From Guillardia theta CCMP2712 (lineage: Eukaryota; Cryptophyceae; Pyrenomonadales; Geminigeraceae): DNA of 21,297 bases. The DNA is taken from assembly GCF_000315625.1 (NCBI RefSeq), contig NW_005434567.1:221272-242568 (forward strand). Reading direction: 5' to 3'. Positions within the stretch are counted from its first letter, which is position 1; each line of letters opens with the position of its first letter. Made by a program: the position numbers and the translations under genes. Shown one piece after another: positions 8,752-21,297 of this stretch. The notes under the pieces were generated by a model, which searched no databases, had not been told where the DNA came from, and saw only the letters and a program-made list of their open reading frames with translations.

Positions 8752-9966
8752 CGAGGAAGTGCTCCTGGTAGTAACGGTGTGACCGGCGGTGTGCCTGTGC
8801 CACCGTGTGTAATAATATATTGGAGGAGTTATGGTTTCCTAATTTATAGTAACGGCCACAGCAAGTTTGTGTAACGGATATGTAACGGATAAAGTGGTAC
8901 GTAGCTTCTCTCACAACACCGGTGGTGGTCAAAATATATTGGAAGGAGGGGTGGGGGGTTGCCAAAAGCAGATACGATCCAAAAACTATTGTACAAATGA
9001 CATACAATGGTAATAAAAGACCCCCTGTGGGGTAGGGTAGTCTGGTTGGAGGGTAGAATTTAGGATGAAAGGTGGGGTAGTGGTGGTATGAGGTACAACT
9101 GCAGGGATGAGTCCCCAGAATGGCGGCAGCAAAGAAAAATGACCGTGAAAACCGAAGGAAGGCGGGAGGGGAGGAGAGATGGAGGAGGAACGGTTTGAGG
9201 ATGTGGGGGAGCAAAGATGGAGAACACCAGGGGAAAGATGAAGCAGCATGGTAAGAAGTGAAGGAACGAATAGACAAGCAGCGACCGTAATCGGTCAGGG
9301 CGTTTCATTTCACAAGATCAAGCGGGAGTTGAGAGAGAAGGAGCTACAGAGGGAAATTTACACAAAAGGGTATAAGAGGAACGAGAGAAGAGTGAAGTTG
9401 AACAAGGAGGAAGCGGTCTTTACGAGGGAGGGAGGGGACAGTGACGAGTTGCAAGATGAGGTGCAAAAAGGGAAGTGGAAATGAGGTAGGCGAATTGATG
9501 GCAGGCAGTAACTATTAGCAATCACAAACAAAAACGAATGATAAGTCCAATTTTTTCGTCTTGGAAGAAAGATGATTAAGCACAAAGAAATGGAGAAGGA
9601 GGAGGAGGAGACGGTAAGAACAGGAGATGTCGACATTGGAATGCAATAAGAGAAGAGAACAGAACAGTGCAGAGCAGAGCAGAGCAGAGCAGGGCAGGGC
9701 AGAGCAGAGCAGAGAACAAAATATTGTCAAGAATTCCACTTGATGATGCTGACAATGTCTTTAGCTAATAGCTCATTTCTCGTACCCGCGGGATATTAGA
9801 AAAGTCGAAATTTGCTCGCACCAGGTAGAAAGTCAAGATACCGTTGAAAAGCTATCATTACTGATTCGACCAATGCAGTGAAGAGGTTGATGTGCTAAAA
9901 ATACTATCTCGACAGCTCGGACTCAATATTTTACTTGCTGTACCCGAATCACCGACATTCTCCACC
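8752..9966. other. Intergenic region without a supported gene
   Basis: This separates the divergent CNB gene and the ten-exon plus-strand gene. It contains G-tract motifs at 8935-9075 (with GGGGTAGGGTAG at 9029-9040), purine-rich sequence at 9120-9480 and AGAGC repeats at 9671-9714. Open frames here are long only because of biased composition. No splice-consistent coding was found. The last 200 bp are AT-richer and probably hold the promoter of the downstream gene. Confidence 0.7.
9671..9714. repeat. (AGAGC)n microsatellite with AGGGC variants
   Basis: Nine copies of a 5-bp unit. Two central copies carry an A-to-G change (GGGC). It lies in the intergenic region about 250 bp before the next start codon. 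Confidence 0.95.
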
Positions 9967-11351
9967 ATGGACGCGTTAGTTAGGCAGAAGTCTTCACAAG
10001 TCCTCATGGATCAGATGGTAGACGTGCAGACAAAGGACCACATGGATCATACGTAAGTGATCACTTCCTTATATAATACTTCGCGCTCACAGCTAAGATG
10101 CATCTTTAGATTTGCTGGAATCATGTTCGACGTGAGGGTTCGAGACCTTCCTTTTGAGTACATCGAAATCTCTTCCATCTGGATCAGAGGGAATCTCGGC
10201 CCAATTACGATCTGGAGCACTAGCGGAGGGTTTGAGGGGAAGCACGAAAATTGCTCACAGGTGCTGTATTTGTTGGATTTTCAAAAGGTAGGAAAGCAAA
10301 GATGTCAGCCCTTACTCGTCATTTTGCAGTGGCAACGACACTACAGCAATATTCATATGCCCAGTATGCTTGAACTGCAAGAAATGCAACTAGATGTGCC
10401 AATCAGGTTCAGCCAAGCCGAGACGAAAGGCGAGCTGAGAGAATCTTTTCTAAGAGGAATACTGATCGTTAGATGGTCCAGGTATCTATATTCATGCTGC
10501 CGAAATGGGAGATGAGCAGATCGTCTACGACAACAAGAGAGGAGATATCACCTACTCTGTGATTAGTTTGCGTTCAGTTTTGCAAGTTTGATGGGCTCAT
10601 AGGACTCTTACCTGGACATCCTGCCTGGCATTGCGCACCTTGCCGATGTTCCTTTCTCTGGAGAAAATCAAGATATTGTGATGCCCTGAACTGCGCAGGG
10701 CCATATACTGACCTGTCTCTGCCTGTTGTCTTGTTGTAGTTTTATGGATGGTGGGGCCCTCCCTGGAGAGACAGGCGGGAGTTTGTTGGCAGGTGAGAGG
10801 CCTGGCAGAGGCTCTTGCAGACAGTGAATGAAGATTGGACAGACTGCAATACGGCATCAAATGGTTGAGATGGAACCCTGAGGTCCATTGCCATTTCCCC
10901 GCAATTTTTAGAGAGTGAGTACCCATCGAGCTGACGTGCTGGCCCTTGTGGTGAATTCGTTCCTCCAGGATGATATGGACCCTGCTCATGTCTCGCCACC
11001 CTCGATCTCGCTGCAGGTCAAACCGAAAATGGTGTTTGAAATATCCAAGTTTGACGTATTCCTATCTGCTCCAGTATCCTTTACTGGCTCGATCATGACC
11101 AGCTCCTTTACGTGATCAATTGTGTGAATTGGTGGGAGAATTCGCAGCTGCTCGAACAAATTGCTGTGAGAAGCTTCTCAGTCTTGACGCCTGCGGCTGA
11201 CGCTCATTACAGAATCCAGCCGGAGAACAAAAAAGAGTCAACAAGAGATTTGGTGACAAATGCAGAGCGATCTATCGGTAGAGTTGTAATGCTGTTGATA
11301 TTTAGTCTAATTTTCTGATTCAGATGGTTTTCAAAGAGTTTGTCTTCTTAG
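9967..11351 (+). CDS. Ten-exon gene for a 260-residue protein of unknown function
   Basis: Exons: 9967-10052, 10110-10260, 10330-10429, 10473-10558, 10603-10677, 10740-10792, 10969-11016, 11075-11165, 11213-11277 and 11324-11351 (TAG). They total 783 nt and every junction keeps phase. The ATG has a good context (CACCATGG). Residues 30-80 contain AGIMFDVRVRDLPFEYIEIS and GPITIWSTSGGFEGK. Later parts give DGPGIYIHAAEMGDEQIVY, DSYLDILPGIAHLADVPFSG and FYGWWGPPWRDRREFVGR. This order (MFDV near the start, a TSGGFEGK turn, a GIYI strand, then ILPGIAH and a final R-x-F-x-G) resembles beta-rich domains I recall from algal proteins, but I cannot name a family. The C-terminus is basic (GEQKRVNKRFGDKCRAIYRW). 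No signal peptide or membrane helix is seen. Intron 10430-10472 begins GC. Confidence 0.84.
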
Positions 11352-11389
11352 CTGACATGGCTGAACTTCAAGATCGGACAGCAGCCGAC

Positions 11390-11935
11390 CATCAGCTGAC
11401 TCGAGTCGTGACGGTCCGATCACCGGTCACCGCGCGCCCGGCCCGTACCCCGGTGACTGAGGGCATCGCCGGGGCCGATCGGATGATTTTGAGTGTTAGT
11501 AGCAACAGTGGAAAGTGTACTATATTACGTGACTAAGTTACTGCTTGCCTAAACCCGGCGTTGAACTATGATCCGATCATCGGATCCCATCCCGTCCGAT
11601 CGGATCCCCGCCGGTATCCTGATCGGACTGCCGGGAGAGTCACTAGTAGTCCGGCGGGACCGTACTGCCGGCCGCGGCGGGCCGCCGCCGCCGGCAGCAG
11701 CGGCCCGGCGGCGGGCCCGGTGACTCGGGGTCCCTCATGATCGGAAAGTCGGCCCGTCCGGGCCGCGCGCCGGCCGCGCGGCCGGGCCCGCCCGGCACTG
11801 CGGCATGATAGTTCAAGTTTGCCGAACTTGCTTGGAACTTCGGGACTCTTGAATGCCGGGCCCGGTACCGGGTCGACTAGCTTGGGGCCCGGCAGGAACT
11901 TGGGAATACGGTCAGGTGGGCCGCTTTTAAAATCA
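11390..11935. other. GC-rich island of short palindromic words
   Basis: No coding is supported. The sequence is dominated by self-complementary words: GATC nine times between 11416 and 11741, plus many CCGG, GGCC, GGGCCC, CGCG and GGTACC. A perfect inverted repeat of 8-bp arms with a 1-bp spacer lies at 11570-11586 (GATCCGAT / ATCGGATC). The core at 11640-11800 is nearly all G and C. It begins just after the stop codon of the ten-exon gene and ends abruptly before an AT-rich stretch. Confidence 0.8.
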
Positions 11936-11939
11936 TGCT

Positions 11940-12674
11940 AGCAAGAGATTTATCGACGCCAATACCAGAGTCGATTTGATGTAACATTTCTTCGTAGAAA
12001 ATAAAACTATAAAAATAAATTAAAAATAATATAATATCTTAAATAGTACTCATGTGCCACACTGTTGAAGCAGCGTCGGTACAAATTCATTCCTGCTCCG
12101 TACTGTCCTTCGAGAAGATTGTAGAGACATAAAACTAGTGGTAGCAGCTTTTTAAGATTAAATATTCCCGCAGGGGCATGCCTCGGGAGCATGGCGGCGA
12201 GCGAATTAAATGCGTGCGAGGGGAGGTGGAGAGGGAGGACGAGGTGGAGGGAGGGAGGGAGGGAGGGAGAGGAGGGAGAGAAGGGAGAGGAGGGAGGGAG
12301 GGAAGTATAACGCGAGAAGGAGAAAGAAGGGCAAAAGTATGAGAAGCTGGATCATTGATACTGCGTGAGGACGGGGGTGTAATAGGGAACAGAAATCGCC
12401 ATGCACTCATTACGATTCTGATCGTATTTCGAACCAAATGTGACGTGATCTCTTCATCTTTGTGGTTTTTACTCGTGCGTGATACCTCCAGAATTTGTTC
12501 TGTCTCATGATATGCTGCAATCTCTGCTCTTTAAGAATCACTCCTACCAGTGCATTCGCTACTATCTGCATGCTAAACTTCTTTGGGCGCGTTGCACATG
12601 ATCATACTCTCTAGTGCATGAAATTCGTTCCGTTGAGTTGACATGCTGTTATCAGGGCCTTTTGCTATCCGTAA
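11940..12674. other. Upstream region of the U2AF-like gene: AT-rich patch and GGGA repeats
   Basis: Bases 11996-12056 are almost pure A/T (AAAATAAATTAAAAATAA type), directly after the GC island. Bases 12226-12305 are GGGA/GGGAGG repeats. The remaining sequence to 12674 is unremarkable and probably holds the 5' UTR and promoter of the gene starting at 12675. No other gene was found here. Confidence 0.65.
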
Positions 12675-17015
<4,341 letters not shown>

Positions 17016-17510
17016 GCATGTCCAGGGCTGCAAGGTGAGCTAACGAGCGTCCTGCAGGAGACAAGGAAAAAGCAGGGTGAGGAAGGGAAGTGAGGGATAG
17101 GAATTTTGAAGGTTCGCAAGACGATTTTTGAAGGGCTCAGTGTCACGGTCCTGAACTTCGAACCCTACCGGCGGCTAACTTAGCGACTGAGTCTCTCGGT
17201 GAGACTCGGCCAGGTGCCGAACATCAAGTCCAGTGGGACGTCTAAGTTGCTCCTGACTCATCGGGTGACTGAGTAAACTGCTGACTGATGCGGCCGTGAC
17301 GGTGACTGATCGTACCGTCGGCGACTCAGCCTGGGCCGCGCTGTCTCTCCGAGTCAGTGTGGCCAGGCTGACTCCACCTTGCCACCGGGCGGCTGGCCAT
17401 TGTCTCCCCGCGGCGGGGGTCCGATCATCGGACCGTACGGTTACTGAGGCCCGGCCCAGCGGCCCGAGAGTCTCATGCCCCGTGACGGACCGTGCGACAG
17501 TCACGGGGCC
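17016..17510. other. Non-coding block rich in GACTCA/GACTGA words
   Basis: This follows the U2AF-like stop codon. From about 17180 to 17560 roughly a dozen GACTCA, GACTGA, TTACTCA or GAGTCA-type words occur, with CCGG, GGCC and GGCCCGG words in between. The vocabulary is shared with the island at 11390-11935, but no long stretch is identical. No gene is supported. Confidence 0.7.
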
Positions 17511-18010
17511 CGGTTGAGTACTCCGATTCAAGTACCGTACCGTTACTCAGTCCCGGTGACTCAACGTGCCAGTTGGCAAGTAGATAGGCCGGGCCTGGAG
17601 CTGTCACCCGGGGTTCCGGTTAGGCTTTTTACTCCTCTCGTGACCGCATCCCCACCCGCTATCGGACGGGTTGTGATCAGTACCGATTCTGTACCGTACC
17701 AGGTTTACTCAACTTGGCACAGTTTAGTTCCAGTACCTTTGTACTGAGGTTTCTACGGTACGTCGGAGTTGGTAACAGTAGTAGTGTACCGGGGATCATG
17801 GCAGTCAATCGGAGACCAACTCCACAGTACCAGGTAGAGCAGTACTGCGGTACTAAACTGAGTCTAAGGGACTTGTACCATATCAGTACCAGGTTCCGAA
17901 ATCCGCTGAGTACTGCATTGGTACAATTAGAGTCTGGTACAGTCGTATCGGAATCTGTACGATCTGAATCGTAAATTGTAGGGCCAATATTGAAAAGATT
18001 GTACTCGGAT
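17511..18010. other. GTAC-dense block
   Basis: The tetramer GTAC occurs 20 times between 17518 and 18004, against about two expected by chance. It appears mostly as AGTACC, GGTACC-like, TGTACC or AGTACTG. Stop codons occur in all frames at intervals and no splice-consistent coding is visible. It continues the short-word island that begins near 17170. Confidence 0.82.
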
Positions 18011-18029
18011 ACCGTAATTTTTACTCACT

Positions 18030-18660
18030 GCGGTAGCACGGGGGGTGGTATGATATAGCGGCTGGGAAAAGGAGGGGTTCAAGGTGGGAAAAGTGGGGGT
18101 GGGGTAGCCTAAAGTAGATTGAGAGATGCGCACTTGTGCCTCTGTTTGAGTGGTAAAATGAGGGGGTGGAACCGGTGGGGGGGGACATAAGGAAGTTGCC
18201 TTAAAGGGGGTAGGGTCGATGGGGGGTGGGGTCAGCAAGGGTGGGGGTACAGAAAGAGGAACCAGGTAGCTGCTGACTGGCTGCCACGAGGCTGGGGAAG
18301 ACGAGGGTGGGTGAGGATATGGCAGGGGGCGAGAAGCCTGAAGGGGTGGGGGACGTGAAGATCGGTGTAAGGGGGTAGGTTATCTGAAAAGGAACCAAGG
18401 CGGCTTTCGGAGATGGGGGTGGGTACTGTGACCGATAAACCTGGTCATCGTACGGTCACGAGCAACTTGTAGTTGAACAGGGGGTGGGGTCATGACGTTA
18501 TCCAGATGGAAATAGGGGTGGTAATATAATGAAGGGGTGGTTGTTGAAGGGGTAGGGTAGTTCCGAAGAAGCCGAGATGGATTCGTGTCGCTTCCTTCGC
18601 CAAGTCGCACGAAGGAGAGGAGGGGTGATTTCAAGGTTTAAAAGGGGGTAGGGTAGGGAG
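18030..18660 (+). other. Strand-biased G-tract region
   Basis: At least twenty runs of four or more G occur on the plus strand and almost none on the minus strand. They are typically embedded in GGGGTGGGGT or GGGGTAGGGT. GGGGTAGGGTAG occurs at 18549-18560 and 18645-18656. No gene is supported. The run spacing would permit several G-quadruplexes; that is inference, not shown. Confidence 0.82.
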
Positions 18661-18743
18661 AGATGCTACTAGTGGATCCGCCTTGGACTATCCCTTGTTA
18701 TTTCTTGATCTGCTCACCGCTGCTCCTCTTCGTCGTTGTTCTT

Positions 18744-18833
18744 CCTTCTCCTCCTCCTTCTCCTCCTCCTCCTCCTCCTCCTTCTCCTCCTCCTCCTCCT
18801 TCTCCTCCTCCTCCTCCTCCTCCCTTCTCCTCT
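18744..18833. repeat. (CTC/TCC)n trinucleotide tract
   Basis: CTC repeats interrupted by TTC, giving poly-Leu, poly-Ser or poly-Pro open frames. It lies upstream of the coiled-coil gene, probably in its promoter or a 5' UTR intron. I do not annotate the frames as genes. Confidence 0.92.
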
Positions 18834-19059
18834 TCTTCCGTGCTGTTCCCTTGCCTCATCTTCGCTCTTCTCTCATTCTCTCGTTTCCTCTCTTCTCGAA
18901 CCCTGTCACTATCAACTCCATTCACTTCAGTCCACGATCTCTTGAAGCCATCCCGCCCCTCCTTGATCCTACAGGGCTACGTCAACTCCGCGCTATCATC
19001 GGCCTAATCTGTGAGAGTCGCTAGTAACTCCTTTAGCCGCCCTCACAAGGAGCGTTAGC

Positions 19060-20800
19060 ATGAAACTTGAGAGCTCGTCGAGCTTGAGTCAGGTCAACCG
19101 GCTGCTCCCCAGCGACGCCGGCATCAGCGCCCTGTGTTACCTTCCTGGTAACGAGTGGTTCTCAATGAGCGCTGTGGAAGGAAAGATGTCGAGGCTGTCA
19201 ACACCCAAGGACACCCTGAGCAGGAGGAGGAAGGAGGTGGGAAGCGTTCAGTGAGCTGCTGGGAACGCTGCTGACAGCCTAGCAGGCACACGGCGACAAC
19301 GTGAGGCCCAAGAGCTCGATGGGCTGTCGAACAGCAGGAGGGCTGCACACTAAAGCAAGCGAGGTGTGGAGAAACACGCGGGGTAAGTTGAAGGAACAGG
19401 GGTGGAAGTGTAGTGATATGGTCCCAGGGTCTCAGTTTCATGCTCCTCTGCGCGACTCCTTGCAGGAGAATCGGATGAGATCGTTCGACTATCAGGGTCA
19501 GGTTGAGTTGCTGCGAAGGCAGATAGCCGACTTGTCTGCGCGTGAGAAGAAGTTGAAAGAGAAACACGACAATCTGTACATCAAGTATTCCCAAGTCTGT
19601 CTGGAGAACCGGATGCTTACGGAGCAAGTGTTTGAGCTGGAAGAATTTGTCAAGGACAAGCTGGAGGTGATCGAGCTGGAGAAGGTGATATCAGGCATGC
19701 GAGATAAGATTGAGCAGCTCGAGGAGAATCAGGACCATTGGGGGATCAAGGAATACTATGAGATCGAAAGTAGGCTGGCGGAAGGGTTCCGACGTTCTAT
19801 GGAGACCGTATCTTGCCTTGAGAACGCCTTGACCACGCTTGTGGCAAATCAGAGCTCAATGGTGAGCTCTTCGCACAAGGAATCCGAGATGTTGTGCCAA
19901 GTCTTTCAGAAGATGTCGTCACTCGAACATGTGCTGAGGGGCATAACCATCACGAGCAGCTCAAGACAACTGGAAAGCCGAAGAGAGCTTGACGCCTTGT
20001 CGGAGTCGAACAAACACCTGCAAGAGATTGTCAAGGTGATCGTGAGGGTTTGAAGGTGCGGCGCTGACTCGTGGGGGCAGGAGTATCGAAGAGCCGATGA
20101 AAGTTTCGGTGATGAGATCACGAAGATAGCGAACTTAGACAAGTCCCTCCAGCATCTCCTATCTGAGATTCCAATCTGCTTCGCGCAACGAGTAGACGAC
20201 AATGTCAAGAACGAGCGCAAGGCGTTAAGATCTTCGCTGCAGGAGCTGCAGGAGCTGCTGGTCAAGGAGCGGGAGGAGAAGGAGGAACTTCAAAGGGCCA
20301 ATCGTGCGCAGCGGGAGAGGTACTGTGAGAAGGAAGGAATGCTGAAAGAGATGGAGACTGCAATCAAGCGCCTTGAGTTGGACTTGTCCCTGAAAGATCA
20401 GTTCTGCAAGAAGCTGGAGCAGGACTATCAGCAGGTGCAGAGCAAGGCTGAGAGCAAGAGTCGGGACCAGGAGGAGCTGGAAAAGAAGTGCGGAGAGTAC
20501 CAGGAGAGGATCGAGGATATGGAGGAAACGATCCAGGTCCTGTCCTCCAAGAAGTCCAAGGTAGCTGTGGTGACCCCCAAGATCTTTATCTCCCTGCCCG
20601 ACAGTCAGCCGCAAGACCAGGGCTCCATCGCCCTGCCCAACAGCGTGCTGAAGAAGCTCGTGGCAGCGGAGCTGGGGTACACGCCGGAGGTGAGCTGGAG
20701 TGGTGGTTGAGGTAGAGGCTGACGCGACGAGCAGGAGCTGTTTCCGGTGTCCGGCGTCTCGGACTTGAAGAAAGTGCATGAGTTGACAAACATTGCGTAA
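19060..20800 (+). CDS. Long coiled-coil protein, function unknown
   Basis: Exons: 19060-19236, 19286-19363, 19466-20035, 20081-20689 and 20735-20800 (TAA). They total 1500 nt, or 499 residues, and all introns are phase 0. The first 85 residues are Ser-rich and poorly ordered in appearance. From about residue 88 heptad-like sequence dominates (QVELLRRQIADLSAREKKL, EQVFELEEFVKDKLEVIELE, and later LQELQELLVKEREEKEELQ). A break near residue 165-200 (DHWGIKEYYEIESRLAEGF) separates coiled-coil blocks. The tail is globular-looking: KIFISLPDSQPQ, then SVLKKLVAAELGYTPE and DLKKVHELTNIA. No motor, kinase or membrane segment is present. A cytoskeletal, basal-body or vesicle scaffold is possible but unsupported. 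The stretch 19364-19465 has GT-AG ends but is also open in frame (102 nt), so a 533-residue form may exist. Confidence 0.9.
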
Positions 20801-21008
20801 AGAAACCCTGCCCTCCCTCAGTGCAAGACGGAGCAGAGGATGTGTACAAGAACCACTTGTAGATAAGGACAAGTGGGAAGAAGATGTGATTTGAGAGGTT
20901 GGGTTTGCCTGTTGTTGGTATACAGCATATTAAGTGTGTAAACCAAGTTATTGCGCCTTCTCCTTCTCCTTGCTGTGTGCTCTTGTGCGCAAAAGGCTAG
21001 CAGGACTT
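20801..21008. other. Short gap between two convergent genes
   Basis: This 208-bp gap between the coiled-coil stop (20800) and the minus-strand stop (21009) must hold both 3' UTRs and polyadenylation sites. No canonical AATAAA was seen on the plus strand. An AT-richer stretch lies at 20920-20955. Confidence 0.5.
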
Positions 21009-21296
21009 TCACACAAACTCGTCGAAATCCACATCGCCCTGGGGGATGTTCTCATATCTCCGAGCACCTGCTCTAGTGTGAGGAGGAGGAGGAGGAGGAT
21101 GGAGGAAGCGAGGAAGCGAGGGAGGAGGGAGGGGAGGGGAGGGGAGGGGAGGGGAGGGGAGGGGAGGGGAGGGAGGGAGGGAGGGGAGGGAGGGAGGGGA
21201 GGGAGGGAGGAGGGAGGAGCTACAAGGAGCCATAGCAGACAGAGGCCTCCTACTCCCGTGCGCCTTCCGATACCTGTCGGTGAGGTCAGCGAGCAG
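21009..21296 (-). CDS. C-terminal end of a Pro-rich protein, partial
   Basis: An open frame runs from the right edge (codon start 21296) to TGA 21011-21009. It starts LLADLTDRYRKAHGSRRP, passes through about 45 residues of Pro/Ser/Leu repeats, and ends ARRYENIPQGDVDFDEFV. The acidic-aromatic C-terminus looks like real protein. Alternatively the Pro-rich part is an intron (21273-21068, GTATCG...GAGCAG), which would end the protein as LTDRCSEI with TGA at 21054-21052. The sequence does not decide between them. Function unknown; the 5' part lies beyond the window. Confidence 0.6.
   Translation of the reverse strand: MLADLTDRYRKAHGSRRPLSAMAPCSSSLLPPSPPSLPSLPPSPPLPSPPLPSPPLPPPSLPRFLHPPPPPPHTRAGARRYENIPQGDVDFDEFV
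21121..21218. repeat. (GGGGA/GGGA)n purine repeat
   Basis: Tandem GGGGA and GGGA units on the plus strand. On the minus strand it is a CCCCT/CCCT tract that either encodes a Pro/Ser/Leu repeat of the partial gene or forms the polypyrimidine tract of an intron. Confidence 0.94.
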
Positions 21297-21297
21297 C

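Noticed and set aside
8549-9277. A 242-codon open frame on the minus strand between the CNB gene and the ten-exon gene
   Set aside because: It runs through the shuffled repeat array and G-tract region. The translation is Tyr/Leu/Ser-rich without domain-like character, and the lack of stops follows from the repeat words. It also overlaps the expected promoter of the CNB gene.
9248-9484. A 78-codon plus-strand frame rich in Lys, Arg and Glu
   Set aside because: The DNA is purine-rich, which alone gives such a translation. There is no splice partner or domain signal. It could be a small gene but is not supported.
10053-10109. Transposon or viral genes in the window
   Set aside because: No reverse transcriptase, integrase, transposase, capsid or polymerase motifs were seen in any frame here or elsewhere in the window. 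The repeats present are simple, tandem or short-word types.
18549-18656. Telomere-like TAGGG repeats
   Set aside because: GGGTAG appears only in isolated pairs within longer G runs, not as a regular array, and coding genes continue on both sides.
18663-19024. Overlapping poly-Pro, poly-Ser and poly-Leu open frames
   Set aside because: They are produced by the CTC repeat at 18744-18833, and no splice-consistent continuation was found.

Overview
The window is nuclear DNA from a eukaryote with many short introns. Seven multi-exon genes can be reconstructed by joining frames at GT-AG (sometimes GC-AG) borders, and an eighth is cut by the right edge. The introns are mostly 40-60 nt. The GC-rich coding sequence, very short introns, abundant simple repeats and lineage-specific membrane and Cys-rich proteins suggest a protist alga. 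A cryptophyte such as Guillardia theta fits best, but that is an inference from style, not a match. No rRNA, tRNA, CRISPR, phage or transposase gene was seen.

Left part (1-8.4 kb). A Cys-rich GCC2/GCC3 (ephrin-receptor-like) repeat protein enters from the left edge and ends at 2033. It is followed by two divergent genes for unfamiliar single-pass membrane proteins, one on the minus strand (4467 to 2197) and one on the plus strand (4847 to 6437). They share a 379-bp intergenic region. The second converges on a minus-strand gene (8328 to 6609) for a protein with two cyclic-nucleotide-binding domains.

Middle (8.4-12.7 kb). A repeat-rich intergenic region (degenerate tandem repeats, G-tract motifs, AGAGC repeats) precedes a ten-exon plus-strand gene (9967-11351) of unknown function. 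Next comes an odd GC-rich island built from short palindromic words, then an AT-rich patch.

Right part (12.7-21.3 kb). The centrepiece is a 31-exon gene (12675-17015) for a U2AF65-like splicing factor. It has an RD/RS-rich N-terminus, two RRMs that both resemble U2AF65 RRM1, and a C-terminal UHM. It is followed by a second short-word island (GACTCA-rich, then GTAC-rich) and a long plus-strand G-tract region. Then come a five-exon coiled-coil protein gene (19060-20800) and the C-terminal end of a Pro-rich protein on the minus strand.

The genes form no evident pathway. The most notable features are the frequent GC-AG introns, the extreme intron load and RRM duplication of the U2AF gene, the two short-palindrome islands flanking it, the dispersed GGGGTAGGGTAG motif, and two places where a coding frame appears broken by a small indel.
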